Shown here piece after piece: positions 36,590 to 46,085 of a DNA stretch of 64,000 nucleotides (positions within the stretch are counted from its first letter, which is position 1; each line of letters opens with the position of its first letter). The notes beneath the pieces are model-generated. The model did no database searches, was not told the origin of the DNA, and saw nothing but the letters and a program-made list of their open reading frames with translations. This DNA is from Pseudomonas sp. PDM16 (GTDB lineage: Bacteria > Pseudomonadota > Gammaproteobacteria > Pseudomonadales > Pseudomonadaceae). A program made the position numbers and the translations under genes. Where the stretch lies: assembly GCF_014851865.1 (NCBI RefSeq), contig NZ_JACVAM010000002.1, positions 682,001 to 746,000 on the forward strand, given 5' to 3'.

Positions 36590-39500
36590 ATGGCCACCAC
36601 CACCCTTGGCGTGAAACTCGACGACGCCACCCGTGAACGTCTGAAGCAAGCTGCCCAATCCCTTGATCGCACCCCCCATTGGTTGATCAAGCAGGCGATC
36701 TTCAACTATCTGGAGCAGGTAGAAGGTGGCCTGGCCCCGGCCGAGCATTCCGGTCTTGCTGCGGCGGTTGGCGAAGAGGCGGTGGAAAATCTGGGCGAGC
36801 AGGGCCTGCAGGTCTTCCTTGATTTTGCTGAAAGCATCCTGCCGCAATCTGTGCTGCGTGCCGCCATCACCGGCGCCTACCGTCGTCCGGAGACCGAGGC
36901 GCTGCCGATGCTGCTGGAGCAGGCCCGCCTGCCGAAAGAGCAGGCCGAGGCCACCCAGAAAATGGCCCTCGGCATTGCCGAGAAACTGCGCAACCAGAAG
37001 AACGCCGGTGGCCGCCAGGGCCTGGTGCAGGGCCTGCTGCAGGAATTTTCTCTGTCCTCCCAGGAAGGCGTAGCGCTGATGTGTCTGGCCGAGGCGCTGC
37101 TGCGCATCCCGGACAAGGCTACCCGTGACGCCCTGATCCGCGACAAGATCGCCAACGGCAACTGGAGCCAGCACCTGGGCCAGAGCCCGTCGATGTTCGT
37201 CAACGCCGCCTCCTGGGGCCTGCTGATCACCGGCAAGCTGGTGGCCACCCATAACGAGGCCGGCCTGTCGTCCTCGCTCAACCGCCTGATCGGCAAGAGC
37301 GGCGAGCCGGTGATCCGCAAGGGTGTGGACATGGCCATGCGCCTGATGGGCGAGCAGTTCGTCACCGGCGAGACCATCGGCGAGGCCCTGGCCAACGCCT
37401 CCAACATGGAGAGTAAGGGCTTCCGCTATTCCTACGACATGCTCGGCGAGGCCGCGCTGACCGAGGAAGACGCCAAGCGTTACCTGGCTTCTTACGAGCA
37501 GGCCATCCACGCCATCGGCAAGGCCTCCCACGGTCGCGGCATCTACGAAGGCCCGGGCATCTCGATCAAGCTCTCCGCCCTGCACCCGCGCTACAGCCGC
37601 GCCCAGTACGACCGCGTGATGGACGAGCTGTACCCGATCCTGCTGGGCCTGACCAAGCTGGCCAGGCAGTACGACATCGGCCTCAACATCGACGCCGAGG
37701 AAGCCGACCGTCTGGAAATCTCTCTCGATCTGCTCGAACGCCTGTGCTTTGCCCCCGAGCTGGCCGGCTGGAACGGTATCGGCTTCGTCATCCAGGGCTA
37801 CCAGAAGCGCTGCCCGTACGTGATCGACTACGTCATCGACCTGGCCAAGCGCAGTCGCCACCGCCTGATGATCCGCCTGGTAAAAGGCGCCTACTGGGAC
37901 AGCGAGATCAAGCGCGCCCAGGTCGAGGGCCTGGAAGGCTACCCGGTCTACACCCGCAAGCCGTACACCGATATTTCCTACATCGCCTGCGCGCGCAAGC
38001 TGCTGTCCGTGCCGGAAGCCATCTACCCGCAGTTCGCCACCCACAACGCCCACTCGCTGTCGGCCATCTATCAGATCGCCGGGCAGAACTACTACCCGGG
38101 CCAGTACGAGTTCCAGTGCCTGCATGGCATGGGCGAGCCGCTGTACGAGCAGGTAGTGGGCAAGGTCGCCGACGGCAAGTTCAACCGTCCGTGCCGCATC
38201 TACGCCCCGGTCGGCAGCCACGAAACGCTGCTGGCTTACCTAGTGCGTCGCCTGCTGGAAAACGGCGCTAACACCAGCTTCGTCAACCGCATCGCCGACC
38301 AGAGCATCTCGCTGAAGGAGCTGGTGCTGGACCCGGTCGAGCAGGTCGAGCGCATGGCTGCGCAGGAAGGCACCCTCGGCCTGCCGCACCCGCGTATTCC
38401 GCTGCCGCGTGACCTGTACGGCGATGCCCGCCTGAATTCCGAAGGCATCGACCTAGCCAATGAACATCGTCTGGGCTCGCTGTCCTCGGCGCTGCTGTCG
38501 TCGACCAATACCAGCTACGTCGCCGCGCCGATGCTTGGTGGCGACACGCCGAACCCGGGTCCGGCCGAGCCGGTGCGCAACCCGGCTGATCACCGCGACC
38601 TGGTCGGCCATGTGCATGAAGCCAGCGAGGCTGACGTGAAGAGCGCGATCCTCTGTGCTCAGGCCAGCGGGCAGATCTGGCAGTCGACCCAGGCTGCCGA
38701 GCGCGCCGCCGTACTGGAACGTGCCGCCGACCGCATGGAAGGTGAGATCCAGCAACTGATGGGCCTGCTGGTACGCGAATCCGGCAAGACCTTCGCCAAC
38801 GCCATCGCCGAAGTGCGTGAGGCGGTGGATTTCCTCCGCTACTACGCCGCCCAGGCCCGCGCCTTTGGCAACGACAGCCACCGCCCGCTGGGCCCGGTGG
38901 TGTGCATCAGTCCGTGGAACTTCCCGCTGGCGATCTTCAGCGGCCAGGTCGCTGCTGCATTGGCTGCCGGCAATACCGTGCTGGCCAAGCCGGCCGAACA
39001 GACTCCGCTGATCGCCGCACAAGCCGTGCGCATCCTGCTCGAGGCCGGCGTACCCGCTGGCGCCGTGCAGCTGCTGCCGGGCCGTGGCGAGACCGTCGGC
39101 GCACGCCTGGTGGGTGACGAGCGCGTGCGTGGCGTGATGTTCACCGGTTCCACCGAAGTGGCCGGCATCCTCCAGCGCAACATCGCCGGCCGCCTCGACG
39201 CCCAGGGCCGCACCGTGCCGCTGATCGCCGAAACCGGCGGCCTCAACGCCATGATCGTCGACTCCTCGGCCCTGGCCGAGCAGGTGGTGATCGACGTGGT
39301 CAGCTCCGCCTTCGACAGCGCCGGTCAGCGCTGCTCGGCCCTGCGCGTGCTGTGCGTGCAGGACGACGTGGCCGACCGCGTGATCGAGATGCTCAAGGGC
39401 GCCATGGCCGAATACCGCATCGGTTCGCCGGAGCGCCTGTGCACCGACATCGGCCCGGTGATCGACGCCGAGGCCAAGGCTGGCATCGAGGCGCACATCG

Positions 39501-40525
39501 ACGCGATGCGCGAGAAGGGCCGCAAGGTGTTCCAGGCTGCCCGCGCCGATGGTGACGAAATCAAGCGCGGTACCTTCGTGTTGCCGACCCTGATCGAGCT
39601 GGACAGCTTCGATGAAATGAAGCGCGAAATCTTCGGCCCGGTGCTGCACCTGGTGCGCTACCCGCGCGCCGAGCTGGGCAACCTGCTGCAGCAGATCAAC
39701 GACAGCGGCTACGGCCTGACCCTCGGCGTGCACACCCGTATCGATGAGACCATCGCCCAGGTGGTGGATAGCGCCAAGGTCGGCAACCTCTACGTCAACC
39801 GCAATATCGTTGGCGCCGTGGTCGGTGTGCAGCCTTTCGGTGGCGAGGGCCTGTCCGGCACCGGTCCGAAGGCCGGCGGCCCGCTGTACCTGTACCGCCT
39901 GCTGTCGACCCGCCCGCAGGACGCCGTGGCCCAGCAGCTCAAGGGGGACAACGTGCATGCCCTCGGTGCGCCAGCTGAGCTGGACAAGGCGCGTGCCGCC
40001 TTCGCCACTTGGGCGACCAAGGAAGAGCCGGCCGTGGCCGCGCTGTTCGAGCAGTTCGGTGCCTTGTCGCAGAGCTACACCAGCCACGTGTTGAACGGTC
40101 CGACCGGCGAGCGCAACACCTACACCCTGCTGCCGCGTGAGCGCGTGCTGTGCCTGGCGGATGATCGCGGTGACCTGCTGGCCCAACTGGCCGCCACGCT
40201 GGCAGTCGGTAGCCATGCGGTGCTGCCGGAAGCCCAGCGCGAGCTGATCGGCAAGCTGCCCAAGGAGGTGCAGAAACGCATCGCCACGGTGGCTGACTGG
40301 ACCAGTGTGGAGGCCGAGTTCGACGCCATCCTGCACCACGGCGATTCCGACCAGCTACGTGAAGTCAGCCAGCGGGCTGCCCAGCGCAAGGGCGCCATCG
40401 TTAGCGTGCATGGTCTGAACAAGGGCGAGACCGACATTCCGCTGGAGCGTCTGCTGATCGAGCACGCGTTGAGCGTGAACACCGCGGCAGCCGGCGGTAA
40501 CGCCAGCCTGATGACCATCGGTTGA
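36590..40525 (+). CDS. putA: Trifunctional proline dehydrogenase / P5C dehydrogenase / repressor PutA
   Basis: The 1311-residue protein oxidises proline to glutamate in two coupled steps and also acts as a DNA-binding regulator. It has a ribbon-helix-helix domain (residues about 1-47, TTTLGVKLDDATRERLKQAA), the FAD-dependent proline dehydrogenase barrel (about 260-570, with GYQKRCPYVIDYVIDLAKRS), and the P5C dehydrogenase module. In the latter, Glu is near 880 (AETGG) and the catalytic Cys near 914 (AGQRCSALRVL). A C-terminal aldehyde-dehydrogenase-like fold follows. Length matches trifunctional PutAs. Substrate-driven switching between membrane enzyme and repressor is expected. The promoter has three GTTGCA boxes. 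Confidence 0.96.
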   Translation: MATTTLGVKLDDATRERLKQAAQSLDRTPHWLIKQAIFNYLEQVEGGLAPAEHSGLAAAVGEEAVENLGEQGLQVFLDFAESILPQSVLRAAITGAYRRPETEALPMLLEQARLPKEQAEATQKMALGIAEKLRNQKNAGGRQGLVQGLLQEFSLSSQEGVALMCLAEALLRIPDKATRDALIRDKIANGNWSQHLGQSPSMFVNAASWGLLITGKLVATHNEAGLSSSLNRLIGKSGEPVIRKGVDMAMRLMGEQFVTGETIGEALANASNMESKGFRYSYDMLGEAALTEEDAKRYLASYEQAIHAIGKASHGRGIYEGPGISIKLSALHPRYSRAQYDRVMDELYPILLGLTKLARQYDIGLNIDAEEADRLEISLDLLERLCFAPELAGWNGIGFVIQGYQKRCPYVIDYVIDLAKRSRHRLMIRLVKGAYWDSEIKRAQVEGLEGYPVYTRKPYTDISYIACARKLLSVPEAIYPQFATHNAHSLSAIYQIAGQNYYPGQYEFQCLHGMGEPLYEQVVGKVADGKFNRPCRIYAPVGSHETLLAYLVRRLLENGANTSFVNRIADQSISLKELVLDPVEQVERMAAQEGTLGLPHPRIPLPRDLYGDARLNSEGIDLANEHRLGSLSSALLSSTNTSYVAAPMLGGDTPNPGPAEPVRNPADHRDLVGHVHEASEADVKSAILCAQASGQIWQSTQAAERAAVLERAADRMEGEIQQLMGLLVRESGKTFANAIAEVREAVDFLRYYAAQARAFGNDSHRPLGPVVCISPWNFPLAIFSGQVAAALAAGNTVLAKPAEQTPLIAAQAVRILLEAGVPAGAVQLLPGRGETVGARLVGDERVRGVMFTGSTEVAGILQRNIAGRLDAQGRTVPLIAETGGLNAMIVDSSALAEQVVIDVVSSAFDSAGQRCSALRVLCVQDDVADRVIEMLKGAMAEYRIGSPERLCTDIGPVIDAEAKAGIEAHIDAMREKGRKVFQAARADGDEIKRGTFVLPTLIELDSFDEMKREIFGPVLHLVRYPRAELGNLLQQINDSGYGLTLGVHTRIDETIAQVVDSAKVGNLYVNRNIVGAVVGVQPFGGEGLSGTGPKAGGPLYLYRLLSTRPQDAVAQQLKGDNVHALGAPAELDKARAAFATWATKEEPAVAALFEQFGALSQSYTSHVLNGPTGERNTYTLLPRERVLCLADDRGDLLAQLAATLAVGSHAVLPEAQRELIGKLPKEVQKRIATVADWTSVEAEFDAILHHGDSDQLREVSQRAAQRKGAIVSVHGLNKGETDIPLERLLIEHALSVNTAAAGGNASLMTIG

Positions 40526-40809
40526 TCCAACAAGCAGCACCTTCGCTGTGCCGTGATGGGGCGATGGTGTGCTGATCGAGTCGCTGGCGAAAGCTGGCTG
40601 AAAGATTCGCCTGACATGCTGTACTGGCTGTCAGGCGACTCCTGCAATGACCGAGCGCTGTCCATGGCGCTCACCCCAGGTGTCAGCGGAGTTTCTGCCT
40701 GGCACCACGTGTCGTACGCCCGTAGTGGGGGCTACCCGCCCGGTACGATGCGTTACTACCCGAGGCCGGCTCGTTCCGGCACCCGGCAGGGCCACAAGCC
40801 CGGCCACAA
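40526..40809. other. Intergenic region after putA, no gene seen
   Basis: Between the putA stop and the terminator hairpin I see no convincing gene, tRNA or repeat. It is G+C-rich with scattered short frames lacking ribosome binding sites. It is probably 3' untranslated sequence of putA. Confidence 0.5.
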
Positions 40810-40835
40810 AAAAGCCCGGCATTTGCCGGGCTTTT
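40810..40835. terminator. Bidirectional terminator between putA and the DUF4197 gene
   Basis: AAAAGCCCGGC-ATTT-GCCGGGCTTTT is a perfect 11-bp stem with an A-run on one side and a T-run on the other. It can stop both the putA transcript and the opposing one. Confidence 0.93.
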
Positions 40836-40905
40836 GCTTTTCCGTACAGCGATCGGGAGAAAGCGAGGCGTCAGCCTCGCAGTTCGTGTGGCTCGCATAC
40901 GGTCA

Positions 40906-41583
40906 TCACAACGCGCCGAACACCTTCTTCGCCAGGCTGGTTGCTGCGCCGGCCGGGTTCTGGCGGATGCTGGCTTCCTGCTCGGCGATCATCTTGAACA
41001 GGCCGTTCAGGGCCTGCTCTGTCACGTAGTTCTCGACGTTGGCGCTCTTCGCGTCGACCACGCCGAACGCGGCGGCCTGGCCGGCAAAGCTGTTGAACTG
41101 CTGGGCAACGCCGACCTTGTCGGTGGCCTGCTTGACGATGGGCAGGAACTTGGCGCGAATCTGTTCCCGGCTGCTTTTGTCCAGATACTGGGTGGCGGAA
41201 TCCTCACCGCCAGCGAGGATCGCCTTGGCGTCGGCCACGGTCATCTTCTTCACCGCGTCCACCAGAATCGCCTGAGCTTGTGGCATGGCGGTCTCGGCGG
41301 CCTTGTTCATGCCGGCCTCCAACTCCTCCACCTGGGCTCCCATGCCGAGCTGCTTCATCTTCTTGGCGGCTTTGCCCAGCTTGCCAGGCAGTTCGATGCG
41401 CACCTCGTCGTTGTTGCTGAAACCGCCCGGCTTGCCGAGCTGTTTCACGGCAACCTGCGCACCCTGGGTCAGGGCATCCTTGAGGCCGCCGCTGGCATCG
41501 CTCTGGGTCAGGTCGGAGAGGGATAGGGCAAAGGAGCTGACTGAGAACAGCAGGCCGGCGGTGAGGGTGGCGAAGCGGAGCAT
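40906..41583 (-). CDS. DUF4197 periplasmic protein
   Basis: The 225-residue protein has a signal peptide (TLTAGLLFSVSSFALS, cleavage near ALS) and the all-helical DUF4197 domain. The features seen are NNDEVRIELPGKLGKAAKKM, MNKAAETAMPQAQ and the conserved C-terminal AAFGVVDAKSANVENYVTEQ. Function is unknown for the family. It is exported, probably periplasmic. The start is the ATG with a clear signal peptide; the frame is open further upstream but encodes nothing family-like. It is a single gene with its own 360-bp upstream region. Confidence 0.88.
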   Translation of the reverse strand: MLRFATLTAGLLFSVSSFALSLSDLTQSDASGGLKDALTQGAQVAVKQLGKPGGFSNNDEVRIELPGKLGKAAKKMKQLGMGAQVEELEAGMNKAAETAMPQAQAILVDAVKKMTVADAKAILAGGEDSATQYLDKSSREQIRAKFLPIVKQATDKVGVAQQFNSFAGQAAAFGVVDAKSANVENYVTEQALNGLFKMIAEQEASIRQNPAGAATSLAKKVFGAL

Positions 41584-41945
41584 GAGCGTTTCCTTAGTGC
41601 ACAGGAGGGCTGGTCGAGAATAACGAGGGCGGCGAGCGCGCCAAACCGAGAGTGATGGTAAGACTAGGGGGCGCTCTGGGAGTACTGCAAGTGGGCAGTG
41701 CGAGATGGGCGTACGGCTGGCGTCGTAGCCATGATTTACCTTCCATCCCGTTTCTCGGCCATCAGTGAACTCGACCGGTTGCTGGCAGTCTGTCTGCTGT
41801 CGGCTCGCTTCGGCAGTCTGCATGGTCCTTCGCCACCTTAGCGAAGGCTGCATTCGCCAGCGCGGGCCAGCCCCATTCGATCGGCTGCACGGCAGCGCAA
41901 CATCTATCCGCCGTGCCAAGTGCCACCGCCAAGTGAAGATTGCTT
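41584..41945. other. Divergent promoter region, no gene seen
   Basis: This 362-bp interval separates two divergent signal-peptide protein genes and should hold both promoters. I see no RNA gene, repeat or convincing operator in it. Confidence 0.5.
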
Positions 41946-42611
41946 ATGTCTCTGTTTCGTTCCTCGCTGCTTCGTGTATCTCCCTTTAACACTCGCCCCC
42001 TCGGAGCCTGCCTGTTGGGTGGGATGTTGATGGCGGGTAGCCCGGCTCAGGCGGAGGAGGCTGACAACGTGCGCTGGGTGAGCGACAGCCTGAACACCTA
42101 TGTGCGTAGCGGTCCCACCGACGGCTACCGCATCGTCGGTACGCTCACCTCCGGGCACAAGGTTGAAGTGCTGCGTACCCAGGGTGACTACAGCCAGGTG
42201 CGGGGCGAGGACGGCGGCACGGTGTGGATTCCCAGCCGAGATCTGCAGGAAGTGCCGGGTCAGGCCGAACGCCTGCCTCAGTTGGAGCAGAAGGTAACCG
42301 AGCTCACCACTCAGCTCGATGGCATCGACAACAGCTGGAAAACCCGAGTGCAGGGCATGCAGGAGACCTTGGATTCGCGCAAGGCGCTCATTGACGAGCT
42401 GCAGGCCGCTCGTTCGACGCTCGATATCGAGTTGAGTCAGGCACGTTCCGAGCTGCGCGAGGTGCAGGCGCAGTTGGGCGAGGAGAACCAGCAGGTCCTG
42501 ATGCGCTATATGGTCTATGGCGGCAGCATCGCCGGCGGCGGCCTGTTGGCTGGATTGATCCTGCCGACCATGCTGCGGGTGCGACGCAAGCGCAGCGATC
42601 AGTGGGTCTGA
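41946..42611 (+). CDS. SH3-domain (TIGR04211, YgiM-like) membrane protein
   Basis: The 221-residue protein has a signal peptide (cleavage near PAQA-EE), a bacterial SH3 domain (about 40-100; SDSLNTYVRSGPTDGYRI and the VRGEDGGTVWIPSR end), a coiled coil of about 75 residues, and a C-terminal membrane helix (GGSIAGGGLLAGLILPTMLR) with a basic tail. Related proteins such as YgiM are inner-membrane proteins facing the periplasm; a peptidoglycan-binding role is plausible. The ATG at 41946 is preferred over a TTG two codons upstream. Confidence 0.87.
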   Translation: MSLFRSSLLRVSPFNTRPLGACLLGGMLMAGSPAQAEEADNVRWVSDSLNTYVRSGPTDGYRIVGTLTSGHKVEVLRTQGDYSQVRGEDGGTVWIPSRDLQEVPGQAERLPQLEQKVTELTTQLDGIDNSWKTRVQGMQETLDSRKALIDELQAARSTLDIELSQARSELREVQAQLGEENQQVLMRYMVYGGSIAGGGLLAGLILPTMLRVRRKRSDQWV

Positions 42612-42635
42612 TTCTCGAGTGGTGGGATTGGCTGA

Positions 42636-43574
42636 TCAGGGTGTGCGCTCGAAGCGATAGAACAGATTTGGTTCGCTGACCAGGTAGAGATCCCCCTGAT
42701 CGTCCAGAGTGACGCCTTCCGCCTGGGGAATCTCCTTTCTGAGGCCGCCAAAGCCGGCGCGCAGGGACTGGAAGCCGATCAGCTCGCCACTGTCGCTGAG
42801 TTCAATCAGTAGCCCGGATTCGTCGCTGAGCAACGCCAGGTGGCCGGACTTCTCATCGTAGTGAACCGAGGATAGATCCGTGGCGAATACGTTGCGCTCT
42901 ATCCATTCGCTGTGGTCGATGATTTCCAACGCAAAACTGCCGCCATTCAGGCTGGATTTAAGGCCTCTCACTTCATAGAGCGAACGCGGCGAGTGCTCCT
43001 TGACGACGAACAGGCGGTCCGCCTCCCTGTCATAGCCAACCCCTTCGAAACCTTGGTTACCCCCGTCGCCCAGGCTCAGTGTGAGGGAGGGGTAGTTCTG
43101 TCTAGTAAGCTGCCCAGGGCTTTCCGGGAGCGACACGATCACCAGAGCCTGCCTGCGCTCCTCGGCGAGCAGCAACAGGTCATCTCCCAGGTAGGTAATT
43201 CCCTCTACGTCCTGAAAGCCGGCAAGGGGGTACCGCGCGAGCACATCCCCGTCCTTGCTCATGGCGAGCAGCGTCTCGGGATTGTTGAGTACTGCCCATA
43301 GCTGATCGCGCTGGTCGTCGTAGGTCAGGCCGGAGAGGTTATTGCCGATGCCATCTACAGGCTTGGCTTCTATCTGCACTCGGTAGGCGGACTGAGCCAG
43401 AGCGCTTAGTGGTTGGTGGCCCTCTTGCAAAGAGGTTGCGACCCAGTAGTACAGCCGCTCATCCAGACGCTTTTCGTGTGCCTGATAGAGTAGGAATAGG
43501 AGGATCAGTAGCGCCCATATCCATGGACTAATGGCAGGCAGCCGTCCTAGCGCCCCCTTGGCTGCAGAGATCAT
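42636..43574 (-). CDS. SdiA-regulated (YjiK-like) membrane-anchored beta-propeller protein
   Basis: The 312-residue protein has an N-terminal membrane anchor (PWIWALLILLFLLYQ) and a beta-propeller domain of the SdiA-regulated/YjiK family, with NNLSGLTYDDQRDQLWAVLN, GFEGVGYD and a final QAEGVTLDDQGDLYLVSEPN. The role is unknown. Here it is the last native gene before the A+T-rich patch. I chose the ATG giving MISAAKGAL. The frame stays open 26 codons upstream through a palindrome, so the start is not certain. It converges with the SH3 gene, 24 bp apart. Confidence 0.8.
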   Translation of the reverse strand: MISAAKGALGRLPAISPWIWALLILLFLLYQAHEKRLDERLYYWVATSLQEGHQPLSALAQSAYRVQIEAKPVDGIGNNLSGLTYDDQRDQLWAVLNNPETLLAMSKDGDVLARYPLAGFQDVEGITYLGDDLLLLAEERRQALVIVSLPESPGQLTRQNYPSLTLSLGDGGNQGFEGVGYDREADRLFVVKEHSPRSLYEVRGLKSSLNGGSFALEIIDHSEWIERNVFATDLSSVHYDEKSGHLALLSDESGLLIELSDSGELIGFQSLRAGFGGLRKEIPQAEGVTLDDQGDLYLVSEPNLFYRFERTP

Positions 43575-44088
43575 TGGCGTGGCTCGCGTGCTTGCTGGGG
43601 AGCAACAGAGCCTAGGGGGCGAATATGACAGTTCTGTCATGTGAATCATCATGCAACAAAGGCTGTGGCCGGCGGCATGTGCAGCTACCGGGTATTTCCA
43701 AGGTATTGGTCTACGGGGGGTATGAAGTCAAAGATGAGGGGGATATGTAGATTTTGACTCTGCCTGTGGCCCCGTATTACTCACTCCAGGCCTAGTTTTC
43801 CTAGTTACTCTACGGAAGCTCGGTCGCTTCCTACCGATATTCCCTGCTGTGGTTTTGACGCATTTTTACACGCCCCTCTAGACAGCCATTGCGCTCAGAC
43901 ATAGCCTCTGAGCTTTCAGGCAGACTGGCCTTGTGCCACTGACATCGTAGATGTCTGGCATGGCTTATGATTTTGATGTGTCTCAGGTAGATGTTTAATG
44001 TGGGGCTGGATAAATTGCTATGTATTAGTGTTTAAGTGAGTTATTTCTAAAAATACAAAATTTTTTTGCTCAGTGCTAGGGCGTCTCT
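43575..44088. other. Left edge of A+T-rich region, no gene seen
   Basis: The first about 100 bp are normal and contain the ATGACAG palindrome. From about 43680 base composition shifts and becomes very A+T-rich near 44000-44080 (runs of A and T just before the next start). There are no frames with gene-like codon use and no RNA gene recognised. This looks like a left junction plus the promoter of the lipoprotein gene at 44089. Confidence 0.5.
43625..43640. promoter_or_regulatory. Palindrome upstream of the SdiA-regulated gene
   Basis: ATGACAG-TT-CTGTCAT is a perfect 7-bp inverted repeat with a 2-bp centre, 51 bp before the chosen start of the minus-strand gene. It looks like a dimeric regulator site, but I cannot name the regulator. 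Confidence 0.5.
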
Positions 44089-45351
44089 ATGGACTTCTGC
44101 AAGACCTTATCAGTTTTTGGATTTTCTATTCTTCTGAATGCCTGCGCCACCTATCCACAAAATCCAGAAGGTCAGGCCGTATACCATGCGGATCAGGCAG
44201 CGGTATCACTTTCTAGGGGTGACAGTGCTAGTGCTGTCTATCAGATTGATGCCGTTCTTATTCGTCCAACAGGCGATGTTAAGGTTAAGAAGTTGTTCGA
44301 TGAGTATCCTGCAGCTCGAGGCTATTATCGCTCTTATTTAGAGGGTAGGATTGCTGATGTCTCAAGTGGCTATCAAGCGCAGGAAGTGTTCAAAAAGCTT
44401 TCGCTCGTGAAAGCTGCGGGTGTTTTCTCTGAAGATCAGATGAACGATTTTTTCACTGCTTTGACGAAGTTGGTTATTAGTGGAAATGCTTCTGGTGCGG
44501 TCCCGTTTGAGCTTGATGATAGAACTGATTTTTTTCCAGAGCTTAAGTCTCCTGTGCATCAGCAGTTCATAGTCAATCGTGCAATCAAGGTTCTTCAGGG
44601 GCATAGCGCTACAAATCGGCCGATTTCGGAATTAATGGACTATGTTCAGCGGATTGGTGCAAATTCTGTGGAGGGGGTAAGAATAGAGTCTTTGCTTCCT
44701 ACAATGAATATTCGGCGTGATGAGCTTGGAATAGTGGCTAGAACGTTTCCTAAGTTTGCTGCTGCTAGAAAAGAAGAAATGACCACTCGGGTATTTATGC
44801 AGGTCAAAAATGGAGATCGAATACTTAGTGATGATCTTCTCCAGATGCTGCGTAGCAGGGTTCGTGGAGTTGAGTGGGTTTCTTCTGGTGGCCCTAAGGT
44901 CGTTACATTGGTCATAGAGCGGCTGCGGAATGATGAGAGAGTTTTGCCTGAGCGAACAGAGACTATCACCTACTCTCATGGTGAAGTTAATTTTATAAGT
45001 GCTGCACTCCTGATGCCGCGTAATGCTTCTTTTCTCTATGAGGTTGTGTCAGGAGGGGCGGAGGTTGAGTATGGCTATGTGATTTCTGCGGCTGCAGACG
45101 GTAAGACGATATATGATGAATTAATACGTGGTAGGGTTTCTGGTGAATACCATCGATGCCAAAACGATCGGATTCAAAATGTATTTGGTGGTGTTAGTTC
45201 GGCGGGCTTTATTGCAAACAACGACATGCAAAATCGCTGCTCTGGCCCTAGCTCTACTTCGATAGATGATTTGCGTAAAGATGTTTATTCAAAGGTGGTG
45301 GGCGGAGTATTAAAGGTTCCGCCGATAAAGACTACTCATGAGCTTGATTAG
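44089..45351 (+). CDS. Unrecognised lipoprotein in foreign A+T-rich DNA
   Basis: The 420-residue protein begins with a lipoprotein signal (GFSILLNAC, lipobox Cys at about residue 19). The mature part is mostly helical for about 200 residues (SLVKAAGVFSEDQMNDFFTA; then VQRIGANSVEGVRIESLLP). A beta-rich C-terminal region follows with three cysteines (HRCQND, NRCSGP). The N-terminal AVYHADQAAVSLSRGDSASA is reminiscent of tetratricopeptide-like helices. I do not recognise the family. Base composition and codon use differ strongly from the chromosome. It is the main cargo gene of the island; the nearest gene-like partners are three small membrane proteins on the other strand. Confidence 0.8.
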   Translation: MDFCKTLSVFGFSILLNACATYPQNPEGQAVYHADQAAVSLSRGDSASAVYQIDAVLIRPTGDVKVKKLFDEYPAARGYYRSYLEGRIADVSSGYQAQEVFKKLSLVKAAGVFSEDQMNDFFTALTKLVISGNASGAVPFELDDRTDFFPELKSPVHQQFIVNRAIKVLQGHSATNRPISELMDYVQRIGANSVEGVRIESLLPTMNIRRDELGIVARTFPKFAAARKEEMTTRVFMQVKNGDRILSDDLLQMLRSRVRGVEWVSSGGPKVVTLVIERLRNDERVLPERTETITYSHGEVNFISAALLMPRNASFLYEVVSGGAEVEYGYVISAAADGKTIYDELIRGRVSGEYHRCQNDRIQNVFGGVSSAGFIANNDMQNRCSGPSSTSIDDLRKDVYSKVVGGVLKVPPIKTTHELD

Positions 45352-45551
45352 CCTATTCTTGGCTCATGGTATGGGGTGCTGTTGATCCTGATGGACTGTG
45401 TCAATCGGGCGAGGTTTCTGTCAGTGAAGTAGATGGCCCCTACTGTAATGCTAATGCAGGCCAGTGCCGCTACAGACCATTCGAGCGCTGAGAGGGGCTT
45501 GCTCCCTGGGGTTCTTGTAGTGGAGGAATGTTTTCCTGATCGAGCACGCAT
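45348..45551 (-). CDS. Small single-pass membrane protein (hypothetical)
   Basis: The 67-residue protein has a basic N-terminus, one membrane helix (EWSVAALACISITVGAIYFT) and a short tail. AAGG lies about six bases before the ATG. Its 3' end overlaps the lipoprotein gene by 4 bp in convergent orientation. It is small enough that chance cannot be excluded. The helix and ribosome site are the only support. Confidence 0.4.
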   Translation of the reverse strand: MRARSGKHSSTTRTPGSKPLSALEWSVAALACISITVGAIYFTDRNLARLTQSIRINSTPYHEPRIG

Positions 45552-45686
45552 CAAGCCTTGCTACTGTGCGTGCTCACGCCGGTCTCTTGCCTAGGTATAG
45601 TTGAATCAGGTCTTGCTGCCTCTTGGCTTCACTTGATATCGCGCCGGGTGCGGTCAATTTCGAGTTGCTGTTCGTAAGTGTCAATA

Positions 45687-45980
45687 CTAATCATGATTGT
45701 AGTGGTTTCTATTAAGACTTTTGGCGTACCTAAGTCCACAATCTTTGCACTCGTAATAGATTATTGAGGTGCCCCTGGGTTTTATTCTTTCGAAACATGA
45801 GTAGCATGTTGTTGGGATGTTTCGACTAATTATTCTCCCTAGTAGGTGTAGTAATAGCATTGCTATTAGAGTCTTGCCGAAGCCGGGGTTGGATTGAGCA
45901 AGGATTGGCCATAATGTCGCCAGGAAGGGGATAAGAATCTCGAAAAATATAATTATATTTATATGATGCTTCGGTTTCAT
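45687..45980 (-). CDS. Small membrane protein with C-terminal zinc ribbon
   Basis: The 97-residue protein has two hydrophobic helices (INIIIFFEILIPFLATLWPI and TLIAMLLLHLLGRIIS), then a pair of knuckles CYSC...CKDC separated by about 16 residues, the spacing of a zinc ribbon. It is A+T-rich like the flanking lipoprotein gene, with no strong Shine-Dalgarno sequence. No family recognised. Metal binding is inference from the cysteine spacing. It is probably island cargo. Confidence 0.6.
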   Translation of the reverse strand: MKPKHHINIIIFFEILIPFLATLWPILAQSNPGFGKTLIAMLLLHLLGRIISRNIPTTCYSCFERIKPRGTSIIYYECKDCGLRYAKSLNRNHYNHD

Positions 45981-46085
45981 ATTGACTTTGCTTTATCTCT
46001 AATTAGGGGTTTCCTGATTCATCTGGTTCTGCAGATAGCTTCGAATCGCAGAGCCTCGGCCTTGGCATCATGCGGAAGCGTAGCT

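Noticed and set aside
36569..40339. Long minus-strand open frames opposite putA
   Set aside because: Antisense shadows of putA with no domain signature.
43641..44088. A second copy of the tRNA-Ser 3' end marking the left attachment site
   Set aside because: I compared by eye for the tRNA 3' sequence near the left edge of the A+T-rich region and found no match, so no left att site is claimed.
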